From NCBI GenBank assembly GCA_005882315.1, contig VBAR01000003.1, positions 215,489 through 252,906 on the forward strand: a DNA stretch of 37,418 nucleotides, read 5' to 3'. Position 1 is the first letter of the stretch. Each line of letters starts with the position of its first letter. The notes beneath the pieces were generated by a model. The model saw only the letters and a program-made list of their open reading frames with translations. It was not told the DNA's origin and did no database searches. This DNA is from Bacteroidota bacterium. GTDB taxonomy: Bacteria; Bacteroidota; Bacteroidia; Chitinophagales; Chitinophagaceae. The translations under genes and the position numbers were made by a program. Below are positions 30,173 to 37,418 of this stretch, piece after piece.

Positions 30173-31459
30173 TTAATGTGCAGCAGCCAATGTTGGCTTA
30201 GGCTTATTACGCATATATAAATAGAGCCCTGCAAAAGCAACTATTAAAACGATCGGTATTATCAAAGTTGTGTTGATCACTTCCGGACCGGCGGCTTTGT
30301 TGGCTGCTCCTAGCGCATCTTTCATTTGCTGTGTTGCTTCCGGTCCATTATATACTTTCAGGTCGGCGCCTTCAGGTAGTTGTTTTGAAATCAGGTTATC
30401 ATATACTCCGCCCATAAACATGGTGTAAATAGAAACAGCAAACATACCTGCACCACCCATCAGGTTTAATCCTACGGCACCTGTTTTGGGTAAATACTCA
30501 GATACGAAACCAAGCATACATGGCCAGAAATAACAAACTCCTGCGCCAAATATTAAGGCAGCAAAAAACAACATATTACCAGAACTATGCCCTAATAAGT
30601 ATAAGCCTATTGTCGCAAGAATAGCAGAGCAAAGCAGTACTCCTTGAGGGGAAAGTTTATGAACAACCGGGCCCGCAAATGCCCGGCCGATAACCATTAC
30701 ACCTGTTGTAACCGTTAATATAAGTATTGAATTCTCCGTGACGTTTTTAAGCAATAATTCTATCCATTGGCCGGTAAAAAGTTCTGTTATTGCAGTACCA
30801 AACATGCAAATGATCATAAAAATGAAAAGCGGATTAGCTAATGATTTATACATTTCGCCGGTACTTACCCCACTTGCTACTCTTTCAGTGACCGGGAAAC
30901 TTTGTTTTAAGAACAGGTAGCCATACAGAACTGCGGGAATGATCATCAATGCCATTTGTATTTGCCATCCAATGCCGGCTTTATCAAGGAAATAAACCAG
31001 CAATGTACCAATCACGATACCGCCGGGGAACCATAAGTGAAAATGATTCAGCTTTGTAGTTTTATCATCAGTGTATAACGAAGCGACCAGCGGGTTACAA
31101 GCAGCTTCAACTGTACCGTTTGCAATGCCAATACATAAAGTGGAAATAAACAATGCCCAGAAAGGATTGCCAAAACTTCCGGCAAAGATGGTGAGCAATA
31201 TTCCCGCCATGTGAAAAACAAATGCAAGCACTAAAAGTTTTTTCATGCCGATTATGTCTACAACCATTCCCCCGATGATAACCGCCAGCGGGAAACCCCA
31301 GAATGCAGTAGCGGCTATAGTTCCCAATTCTGCCTTGTCTAATGAAAACTCAACGCCCAACCGGTTGAGAATACCGGCCCTGATACCAAAAGAAAGTGAT
31401 GTAACTAATAATGCCAGGCAACTGGCAACAAAAAGCTGATTCTTGTTTACGGCTTGCAT
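30173..31459 (-). CDS. MFS transporter, sugar type
   Basis: 428 residues with 12 likely membrane helices; the GMVVDIIGMKKLLVL loop is the MFS motif A. AACNPLVASLYTDDKTTKLN, followed by HFHLWFPGGIVIGTLL, resembles the FucP/GlcP-like sugar transporter group. It is the first gene of the minus-strand operon and divergent from the Gfo/Idh/MocA gene; the 195 bases between hold both promoters, but I cannot point to exact boxes with certainty. No signal of truncation. Confidence 0.88.
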   Translation of the reverse strand: MQAVNKNQLFVASCLALLVTSLSFGIRAGILNRLGVEFSLDKAELGTIAATAFWGFPLAVIIGGMVVDIIGMKKLLVLAFVFHMAGILLTIFAGSFGNPFWALFISTLCIGIANGTVEAACNPLVASLYTDDKTTKLNHFHLWFPGGIVIGTLLVYFLDKAGIGWQIQMALMIIPAVLYGYLFLKQSFPVTERVASGVSTGEMYKSLANPLFIFMIICMFGTAITELFTGQWIELLLKNVTENSILILTVTTGVMVIGRAFAGPVVHKLSPQGVLLCSAILATIGLYLLGHSSGNMLFFAALIFGAGVCYFWPCMLGFVSEYLPKTGAVGLNLMGGAGMFAVSIYTMFMGGVYDNLISKQLPEGADLKVYNGPEATQQMKDALGAANKAAGPEVINTTLIIPIVLIVAFAGLYLYMRNKPKPTLAAAH

Positions 31460-31654
31460 ATCGTTTGGTTTGATGAAGAATAGAGGTTTTAAATGTAAAG
31501 TATTTTGTTATTCATTGTCTATTAATACTGTAAAAGTTTTCCTCAACCGTTTGCTGTAATGCTTTATTCGTTAGTTCATGCGTAATAAGAGTGAAAATAA
31601 TTCTGAAAACTTTTTAATCTTATATTTATCCAAATTTTTAAATAAATATTCATC

Positions 31655-32815
31655 ATGATCAACAGACAACTGCGTATGGGTATGATCGGCGGTGGCAAGG
31701 ATGCATTCATCGGCGCTATTCATCGCTTTGCTTTTAATATGGATGGACAGGTAAAACTCGTTGCTGGTGCACTCAGCATCAAGCCAGACATAGCTATTGA
31801 TTCCGGTAAAAGCTTGTATCTCGATGAGGACAGGATCTATACGGATTATAAAACCATGTTTGAGAAAGAAGCGGCCATGCCTGCAGACAAGCGATTGGAT
31901 TTTGTAAGCATTGTTACTCCCAACTTCGCCCATTTTGATCCGGCAATGATGGCATTGGATAATGGTTTTAATGTAGCTATTGAAAAGCCCATAACTTTTT
32001 CATTAGAGCAGGCAAAACAATTAAAAGAAAAAGTAAAACAAACCGGGCTTACTCTTTTACTAACACATACTTACACCGGCTACCCGATGGTGAAGCAGGC
32101 AAAACAAATGATAAAGAATGGTGTGATTGGAAAAGTAAGAAAGGTATATGTAGAATACCCCCAGGGATGGTTGAGTACATTAAAAGAAAGCGAAGGCAAT
32201 GCGCAGGCTTCATGGCGTACCGATCCAAAACGTAGCGGCATAGCCGGTGCAATGGGTGATATCGGTACCCACGCATTTAATATGGCAGAATATGTAACAG
32301 GAGCCCAGGCAACACATTTATGCGCCCACCTGAATGTGGTAGTGGAAGGGAGATTGCTTGATGATGATGGGGGAGTGTTTATAAAATTTGATAATGGAGC
32401 CACCGGTGTATTGATGGCAACACAAGTTGCCGCTGGTGAAGAAAACTGTATTAAAATAAGAGTGTATGGTGAAAAAGGTGGATTGGAATGGAAACAGGAA
32501 GATGCGAACACATTATTGTTAAAATGGCTTGATAAACCTACCGAGATCTATCGAGCAGGTACAGGCTATGTAAGTTCATACGCATCACATAACAGCCGTA
32601 CTCCAGCTGGTCATCCGGAAGGTTATCTTGAAGCATTTGCAAACCTTTACAGAAACTTTGTGTTGACGGTTAAAGCAAAAGCAAATGGTGAAAAACCGGC
32701 AGATGAATGGCTCGATTTTCCATCAGTAGATGAAGGTATAAGAGGCATGGCATTTATTGAGAGTGTAGTTGCTTCAGGTAAATCAGATCAAAAATGGACA
32801 GAGTTTAAGGTGTGA
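31655..32815 (+). CDS. Gfo/Idh/MocA family oxidoreductase
   Basis: 386 residues. The N-terminal NAD(P)-binding site starts LRMGMIGGGKDAFIG, and the family motif EKP occurs in FNVAIEKPITFS. The C-terminal alpha/beta domain carries GAMGDIGTHAFNMAEY with the catalytic Asp and His. It has no leader, so it works in the cytoplasm, on a sugar or inositol-like compound; this subfamily often accompanies sugar isomerase-like TIM barrels and 3-keto-sugar enzymes. First gene of the plus-strand operon. Confidence 0.92.
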   Translation: MINRQLRMGMIGGGKDAFIGAIHRFAFNMDGQVKLVAGALSIKPDIAIDSGKSLYLDEDRIYTDYKTMFEKEAAMPADKRLDFVSIVTPNFAHFDPAMMALDNGFNVAIEKPITFSLEQAKQLKEKVKQTGLTLLLTHTYTGYPMVKQAKQMIKNGVIGKVRKVYVEYPQGWLSTLKESEGNAQASWRTDPKRSGIAGAMGDIGTHAFNMAEYVTGAQATHLCAHLNVVVEGRLLDDDGGVFIKFDNGATGVLMATQVAAGEENCIKIRVYGEKGGLEWKQEDANTLLLKWLDKPTEIYRAGTGYVSSYASHNSRTPAGHPEGYLEAFANLYRNFVLTVKAKANGEKPADEWLDFPSVDEGIRGMAFIESVVASGKSDQKWTEFKV

Positions 32816-32885
32816 GTTGTGAATGGTGAATTGGCAATACATTTCTGATAGTATTCTTATTCACCATTGACAATTGACCATTCAC
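32815..32885. repeat. Intergenic 'gtgaatggtgaattgg / ccattcac' repeat
   Basis: GTGAATGGTGAATTGGCAAT and ATTGACAATTGACCATTCAC flank a short spacer between the Gfo/Idh/MocA and TIM-barrel genes; same type as 379-508. Confidence 0.85.
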
Positions 32886-32909
32886 AAAAAATAAAATTTA
32901 TTACAGCAA

Positions 32910-33965
32910 ATGACTACAATCAAAGGCCCGGGGATTTTTCTTGCACAGTTCATGGGTGATAAACCACCGTTTGATAATTTTAAATCAATTTGTCTTTGGG
33001 CAAAGAGCTTGGGTTTTAAAGGTGTGCAAATTCCATCATGGGATGGACGCTGCATTGATTTGCAAAAAGCGGCTGAGAGTAAAACCTATGCAGATGAAAT
33101 AAAAGGTATCGTAAATGACTGTGGTTTGGAAATAACTGAACTGTCAACACATCTTCAAGGGCAGCTAGTCGCTGTTCATCCTGCTTATGATGATCTGTTT
33201 GACGGCTTTGCTCCGGATGCTGTAAAGAAAAACCCAAAAGCAAGAACAGAATGGGCGGTGCAGCAATTAAAGTATGCAGCAAAAGCTTCACAGAATTTAG
33301 GATTGAATGCACATGCAACTTTCAGCGGCGCATTATTATGGCCAACAATTTACCCCTGGCCTCAACGTCCTGCAGGTTTGGTGGAAACAGGTTTTAAAGA
33401 GTTAGCTGATCGTTGGTTGCCGATACTGAATGTATTTGATGAATGCGGTGTGGATGTTTGTTATGAAATACATCCTGGAGAAGATCTGCATGATGGGATC
33501 ACTTACGAAATGTTTTTAGAAAAAGTAAATAATCACAAACGAGCTTGCTTGTTATATGATCCATCACATTTTGTTTTGCAATGCCTGGATTATCTTGAAT
33601 ACATCGACAATTATCATGACCGAATAAAAATGTTTCATGTAAAAGATGCAGAATTTAATCCAACAGGTAAACAGGGTGTATATGGCGGCTACCAGGATTG
33701 GATAAATCGTGCAGGCCGTTTTCGTTCATTGGGTGATGGGCAGGTTGATTTCAAATCCATTTTTAGCAAACTGACACAATATAATTTTACTGGTTGGGCA
33801 GTAATGGAATGGGAATGCTGTATCAAGCATCCGGAAGATGGCGCCAAAGAAGGAGCGGAGTTTATAAAGAATAATATAATCAGAGTTACAGAAAAGGCTT
33901 TTGATGATTTTGCAGGACAAGCCAGTGATGAAAAGTTTAATAGAAGGATATTAGGAATGAATTAA
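32910..33965 (+). CDS. Sugar phosphate isomerase/epimerase family protein (TIM barrel), cytoplasmic
   Basis: 351 residues without a leader. The barrel carries GVQIPSWDGRCID, ITELSTHLQGQLVAV, NAHATFSG, CYEIHPGEDLHDG, CLLYDPSHFVLQ, MFHVKDAEF and WAVMEWECC, giving the Glu, Asp, His and Glu metal ligands of xylose isomerase-like enzymes. It is longer than the two exported TIM barrels on the minus strand. Its pairing with a Gfo/Idh/MocA oxidoreductase suggests it isomerises, epimerises or cleaves a keto sugar after uptake. Confidence 0.9.
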   Translation: MTTIKGPGIFLAQFMGDKPPFDNFKSICLWAKSLGFKGVQIPSWDGRCIDLQKAAESKTYADEIKGIVNDCGLEITELSTHLQGQLVAVHPAYDDLFDGFAPDAVKKNPKARTEWAVQQLKYAAKASQNLGLNAHATFSGALLWPTIYPWPQRPAGLVETGFKELADRWLPILNVFDECGVDVCYEIHPGEDLHDGITYEMFLEKVNNHKRACLLYDPSHFVLQCLDYLEYIDNYHDRIKMFHVKDAEFNPTGKQGVYGGYQDWINRAGRFRSLGDGQVDFKSIFSKLTQYNFTGWAVMEWECCIKHPEDGAKEGAEFIKNNIIRVTEKAFDDFAGQASDEKFNRRILGMN

Positions 33966-33992
33966 ATACATTTGCAAACAAAATTTAAACAC

Positions 33993-34391
33993 ATGAAGAA
34001 AATATTCTTATTATTTACGGTTGCTGGCATGATCGCATCATGCGGGGGCGGCGACAAAAAAGAAGAAAAGAAAGAACCTGCTGCAACCGAACAAAAAGCT
34101 GAAAGCGATGATATGAGTAGTAATCCTGTATATCAGAAAGGACTTGAGTTGATTGCACAAAACGACTGCCTCACTTGTCACAAAATTGATGAGAAATTAA
34201 CCGGCCCTGCATATAAGGATGTAGCAAAAAAATATGCGGGTAAGGATACAGCTGTACAGTATCTTGCTAATAAAATTATTGCAGGTGGCAGCGGTAATTG
34301 GGGTGAAGTACCGATGGCCCCACACTCAGCACTATCTATGGATGATGCAAAAGCACTGGCACAATACGTTTTACTTTTTAAAGATAAATAA
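33993..34391 (+). CDS. Lipoprotein cytochrome c (class I)
   Basis: 132 residues from the ATG at 33993; a TTG-started longer frame is rejected. The lipobox GMIASCGGG is followed by a charged linker (EEKKEPAATEQKAES), then a class I cytochrome domain with one haem site (CLTCH) and the axial methionine in VPMAPH. It ends in a typical helix (DDAKALAQYVLLFKDK). Likely electron acceptor for the GMC dehydrogenase. It ends two bases before the next gene. Confidence 0.93.
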   Translation: MKKIFLLFTVAGMIASCGGGDKKEEKKEPAATEQKAESDDMSSNPVYQKGLELIAQNDCLTCHKIDEKLTGPAYKDVAKKYAGKDTAVQYLANKIIAGGSGNWGEVPMAPHSALSMDDAKALAQYVLLFKDK

Positions 34392-34393
34392 GC

Positions 34394-35152
34394 ATGAAAA
34401 AATTATTAGTTATTCCTGTGCTGGCAATTTGCCTGAACAGTTGTATTGATAAATCATCTGAAGAAAAAGAAGATATCAAGAAAGAATCTGCAATTAATTC
34501 TTTGACTGATGAGGAAAAGAAAGAAGGCTGGCAGTTATTGTTTGATGGTACATCTACCAAAGGCTGGCATAAATATGGCGATACTGCAACCGGAAGTGCC
34601 TGGAAAATTGACAGCGGTTTATTGAAGCTTGATGCATCAGTAAAGGAAAACTGGCAGATAAAAGGCGGTGGTGATATTGTTACCGATTCTGCTTATGATA
34701 ATTTTCATTTAAAACTAGACTGGAAAATTGATACATGCGGCAATAGCGGCATTATTATTTTCATCACAGAAGATACTGCTAAATATACCTGGGGATGGCA
34801 AACAGGGCCCGAAATGCAGATACTGGATAATAAATGTCATCCTGATACAGCATACATTACACATCGTGCAGGGAGCCTATACGATTTGATCACCGTTTCA
34901 AAAGTAACAGTGAAACCGGCTCTGGAATGGAACCATGTTGAAATAAAATCGTTGAATGGCAAACTGGATTTTTGGCTCAACGGAGAAAACGTTGTTTCTA
35001 CTACTATGTGGGATGATAACTGGAAAAAAATGATTGCTGGCAGTAAATTTAAAGCTCATCCTGATTTTGGTACGGTTAAAAAAGGAAAACTCGGGTTACA
35101 GGATCATGGAAATAATGTATGGTTCAGAAATATTAAGATCAAAAAGCTATAG
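34394..35152 (+). CDS. DUF1080 (3-keto-disaccharide hydrolase family) lipoprotein
   Basis: 252 residues. Lipobox LAICLNSC at residues 10-17, then a concanavalin-like beta-sandwich: WQLLFDGTSTKGWHKYG, FHLKLDWKI, CGNSGIIIF, TGPEMQILDN and GKLGLQDHGNNVWFRNIKI. These are the conserved segments of DUF1080 (PF06439), members of which cleave 3-keto-glycosides. Being a lipoprotein, it acts at the periplasmic face or cell surface. Last gene of the plus-strand operon, followed by a terminator. Confidence 0.93.
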   Translation: MKKLLVIPVLAICLNSCIDKSSEEKEDIKKESAINSLTDEEKKEGWQLLFDGTSTKGWHKYGDTATGSAWKIDSGLLKLDASVKENWQIKGGGDIVTDSAYDNFHLKLDWKIDTCGNSGIIIFITEDTAKYTWGWQTGPEMQILDNKCHPDTAYITHRAGSLYDLITVSKVTVKPALEWNHVEIKSLNGKLDFWLNGENVVSTTMWDDNWKKMIAGSKFKAHPDFGTVKKGKLGLQDHGNNVWFRNIKIKKL

Positions 35153-35172
35153 CTTTATCAAATAAGATTTTT

Positions 35173-35207
35173 GGAATCCCTTCAGTTTTTTGCTGAGGGG
35201 ATTTTTA
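35173..35207 (+). terminator. Rho-independent terminator
   Basis: AATCCCTTCAG pairs with CTGAGGGGATT (one G-T pair) around TTTTTTG and is followed by TTTTAC. It ends the operon 20 bases after the DUF1080 stop. Confidence 0.88.
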
Positions 35208-35288
35208 CTTACAATGGATTAAAAAGAATTATATCTTTTAAAATCCGGAAATAAGTTTTACCTTTTACAGGACCAAAACGCTCTGATA

Positions 35289-35714
35289 ATGGACACTTCC
35301 TTTCTTTCCCAACTCAACTGGCTGGCCATCCTTGTTGCAGCCGTTGCTTATTTTATGTTAGGCGCTTTATGGTATTCCAAATTATTATTTGCAAACACAT
35401 GGATAAAAAGTACCGGTGTTGATATGAATAACCCCGATGCAAAAAAAGGCGTCGGAGGCATTATGGCATTTACTTTTATCCTGGAATTTTTAGTCTGTAT
35501 CGGGTTAGCAATTTTAGTTTACCGTTTAGGGTTGTCAAGATGGATGTCTGGAGTAAAACTTGGCCTTACAACAGGAGTCTGTTTTGCTGCTACAGGGATC
35601 AGCATTTCCTATTTGTATCAAAGCAAACCAACCATTCTCAGTTTTATTGACGGGGGATACCACACCATTGGTCAGATCATTGCGGCTATTGTTCTATGCT
35701 TATGGCCGCATTAG
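35289..35714 (+). CDS. DUF1761 family membrane protein
   Basis: 141 residues with four likely membrane helices (about 10-28, 58-79, 86-104, 120-138). LNWLAILVAAVAYFMLGALW and YSKLLFANTW at the start are characteristic of DUF1761. Function unknown. It is convergent with the pyruvate kinase gene, 12 bases away. Confidence 0.88.
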   Translation: MDTSFLSQLNWLAILVAAVAYFMLGALWYSKLLFANTWIKSTGVDMNNPDAKKGVGGIMAFTFILEFLVCIGLAILVYRLGLSRWMSGVKLGLTTGVCFAATGISISYLYQSKPTILSFIDGGYHTIGQIIAAIVLCLWPH

Positions 35715-35726
35715 TATTTACAGTAC

Positions 35727-37220
35727 TTATCCTTCAATCTTAGTGATCTTTAATATATTGGTCGGCAGGTGCTGGTCTACTGGTGTACTGCCGGTATTCA
35801 CTACTATATCTCCGGTTTTTATAAATTTCCTTTGCTTAAGGATCTCGATCTGGTCGTGAATAATATCATCAAGGCTATCTTCTTCATCATAATAAAATGC
35901 ACGAACACCCCAGCTAAGACTCAGTTGGTTTACCACTGTTCTTTCTTTAGTAAAAATATAAAGCGGTGATTGCGGTCTGAAGCTGCTTAGCATAAAACCA
36001 GTATATCCCGTTTGCGTCATTCCAACCAATGCATTACAGTTTGTATCTCTCGCTAGTCTGCATGCATTAATACAAATAGCATCACTCAAAAAAGAAGGGG
36101 AGTGAGGTTGAGGTTGTAAATGTTCATCCAGGTTATAATTATAATCTGTACGTTCTACTTCCATAATGATCTTACACATCGTTTCAACCACCAGCGTTGG
36201 ATGTTTACCAGTTGCAGTTTCTCCACTTAGCATAACTGCATCAGCACCTTCCAATACAGCGTTTGCCACATCGGTAATTTCACTCCGGTTAGGTTTCACC
36301 CTGTCGATCATACTTTCCATCATCTGTGTAGCAACTATTACAGGTTTGGCACGATGCAGGCATTTACGTATAAGTTGTTTCTGGATCAGCGGAACCTGCT
36401 CTACAGGAAGTTCAACACCTAGGTCTCCACGGGCAACCATGATACCATCTGATTCAAGAATAATATCACGGATATTCGTCAGAGCTTCGGGCTTTTCAAT
36501 TTTTGCAATGATCTTGGTCTTACTTTTCTTTTCATCCAGTTTATTGCGAAGGATAATGATATCTTTTACACTTCTTACAAAAGACAAAGCCACCCAATCT
36601 AATTTTTGTTCAATTACAAATTCAAGGTCTTCCAGGTCTTTATCCGTAAGTGCCGGCAATGAAATTTTTGTATCAGGCAGGTTAATCCCTTTTTTAGATG
36701 AAAGCGTTCCACCCAAAAGAACCTGTACCTGCACATCATTATTTTTGAGTATCTGTTTTACTTTTACTTCGAGCTTTCCATCATCTATCATAATGATGTT
36801 ACCGACAGATACATCATCATGCAGGTTGGGGTAAGAAACATAAATACGTTCGTGATTACCCACTAATTTTTCATTGGTAAAAGTGAGAATATCTCCTTCT
36901 TTTATTTCGATACTTCCGTTTTCAATTTCACCTACACGCAGTTTAGGTCCCTGCAAATCCCCAAGTATGGCAATATTAAACGGTTCTGATATATTGATCT
37001 GGCGAATAAACTCGATGATCTTTGCTTTATCCTCATGCGAGCCATGTGAAAAATTAAGGCGAAATACATTTACGCCGGCTCTTACCAACTCAAGTAATTT
37101 TTCATACGTGTCACATGCAGGCCCTACAGTAGCAACAATTTTTGTACGATGTGTATTGTGTGTATATCCTGCTTCTTTATCCATTTGCTTATGGAAGTAT
37201 TTTTCTGCGTGTTTGCTCAT
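35727..37220 (-). CDS. pyk: Pyruvate kinase
   Basis: 497 residues, normal for the type I/II short enzyme. RTKIVATVGPACDTYEKL, VFRLNFSHGSHEDK, LGDLQGPKLRVG, the signature IIAKIEKPEALTNI, MVARGDLGVELP and MLSGETATGKHP are all intact. It converts phosphoenolpyruvate and ADP to pyruvate and ATP in the cytoplasm. The start at 37220 is the first Met of the frame; a Met 12 codons later is possible. It follows pfkA by 18 bases, so the two glycolytic genes form an operon. Confidence 0.96.
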   Translation of the reverse strand: MSKHAEKYFHKQMDKEAGYTHNTHRTKIVATVGPACDTYEKLLELVRAGVNVFRLNFSHGSHEDKAKIIEFIRQINISEPFNIAILGDLQGPKLRVGEIENGSIEIKEGDILTFTNEKLVGNHERIYVSYPNLHDDVSVGNIIMIDDGKLEVKVKQILKNNDVQVQVLLGGTLSSKKGINLPDTKISLPALTDKDLEDLEFVIEQKLDWVALSFVRSVKDIIILRNKLDEKKSKTKIIAKIEKPEALTNIRDIILESDGIMVARGDLGVELPVEQVPLIQKQLIRKCLHRAKPVIVATQMMESMIDRVKPNRSEITDVANAVLEGADAVMLSGETATGKHPTLVVETMCKIIMEVERTDYNYNLDEHLQPQPHSPSFLSDAICINACRLARDTNCNALVGMTQTGYTGFMLSSFRPQSPLYIFTKERTVVNQLSLSWGVRAFYYDEEDSLDDIIHDQIEILKQRKFIKTGDIVVNTGSTPVDQHLPTNILKITKIEG

Positions 37221-37238
37221 ACGTTTTGCTTATTCCTT

Positions 37239-37418
37239 TTAACTGGCTAATATTTTTACAATTCTCATCCATTCATCACTGATCTTTCCTTTATTTTTTA
37301 CTGCGGTTTCAAGTGGTATATAATGCATCTTATTATTTAATATGCCAACAAATACATTATGCTTCCCTTCTAGCAGGCATTCTACTGCATGAAAACCCAT
37401 GCGGCTGGCGATCAACCT
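37239..37418 (-). CDS. pfkA: 6-phosphofructokinase, C-terminal part
   Basis: The minus-strand frame is open from the window's end: 59 codons then a stop at 37239-37241. RLIASRMGFHAVECLLEGK, VGILNNKMHYIPLETAV and KNKGKISDEWMRIVKILAS match the C-terminus of ATP-dependent PfkA. The rest lies outside the window. Directly upstream of pyk. Confidence 0.9.
   Translation of the reverse strand, partial: RLIASRMGFHAVECLLEGKHNVFVGILNNKMHYIPLETAVKNKGKISDEWMRIVKILAS

Noticed and set aside
1..37418. Integron integrase or transposase gene that would drive the array
   Set aside because: No reading frame in either direction shows tyrosine-recombinase, DDE or HUH motifs. If one exists it lies outside the window.

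Overview
The window looks like a chromosomal segment of a Bacteroidota bacterium, most likely family Chitinophagaceae. It is AT-rich, has SusD-free but typically Bacteroidota secreted TlpA-type thioredoxins, lipoproteins with short lipoboxes, Tat-type leaders on sugar isomerases, Bacteroidota-style promoter boxes (TAnnTTTG), and family-typical intergenic 'caccattcac' repeats. No rRNA, tRNA, integrase or transposase gene was seen.

Layout. 1-3.4 kb: the end of an aspartylglucosaminidase gene, cutC, and a convergent large TlpA-family thioredoxin gene sharing a bidirectional terminator. 3.5-16.7 kb: an array of small, mostly unrecognised genes (secreted, lipoprotein or small membrane proteins, one Imm26-like), nearly all on the minus strand, each separated by a near-identical repeat of about 155 bp. 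The repeat has two parts: an 80-bp E segment carrying a promoter-like box inside a palindrome, and a 75-bp C hairpin. Gene units begin and end with short complementary boxes (minus strand: GTTRNNNGC just before the ATG, GCNNNYAAC at the stop), which is the arrangement of integron gene cassettes and attC sites. The array also holds stray 3' tails of housekeeping genes (miaA, a MocR-type regulator). 16.7-20 kb: a MocR/GntR-aminotransferase regulator, divergent from a GNAT gene and ilvE. 20-21.6 kb: three more cassette-like genes, one followed by a textbook-shaped attC-like site. 21.8-24.1 kb: a secreted protein, a Fic AMP-transferase with a palindromic upstream operator, and a membrane protein, interleaved with repeated 3' tails of the adjacent sugar isomerase gene.

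24.1-35.2 kb is a bidirectional sugar-oxidation locus. The minus strand carries an MFS sugar transporter, a NupG/XapB-type symporter, two sugar-phosphate-isomerase-type TIM barrels, a GMC oxidoreductase and its subunit-3 partner (the last two separated by an inserted DUF559 endonuclease-like gene flanked by inverted repeats). The plus strand carries a Gfo/Idh/MocA oxidoreductase, a third TIM barrel, a lipoprotein cytochrome c and a DUF1080 (3-keto-disaccharide hydrolase family) lipoprotein. Together they suggest periplasmic oxidation of a glycoside or sugar to a keto form, electron transfer to cytochrome c, cleavage, and uptake. 35.3 kb to the end: a DUF1761 membrane protein, then pyruvate kinase preceded by the 3' end of pfkA (a glycolytic operon).

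The main candidate for something undescribed is the array: an integrase-less, cassette-like gene array in which the repeat between genes supplies both a terminator-like hairpin for the gene before and a promoter for the gene after.
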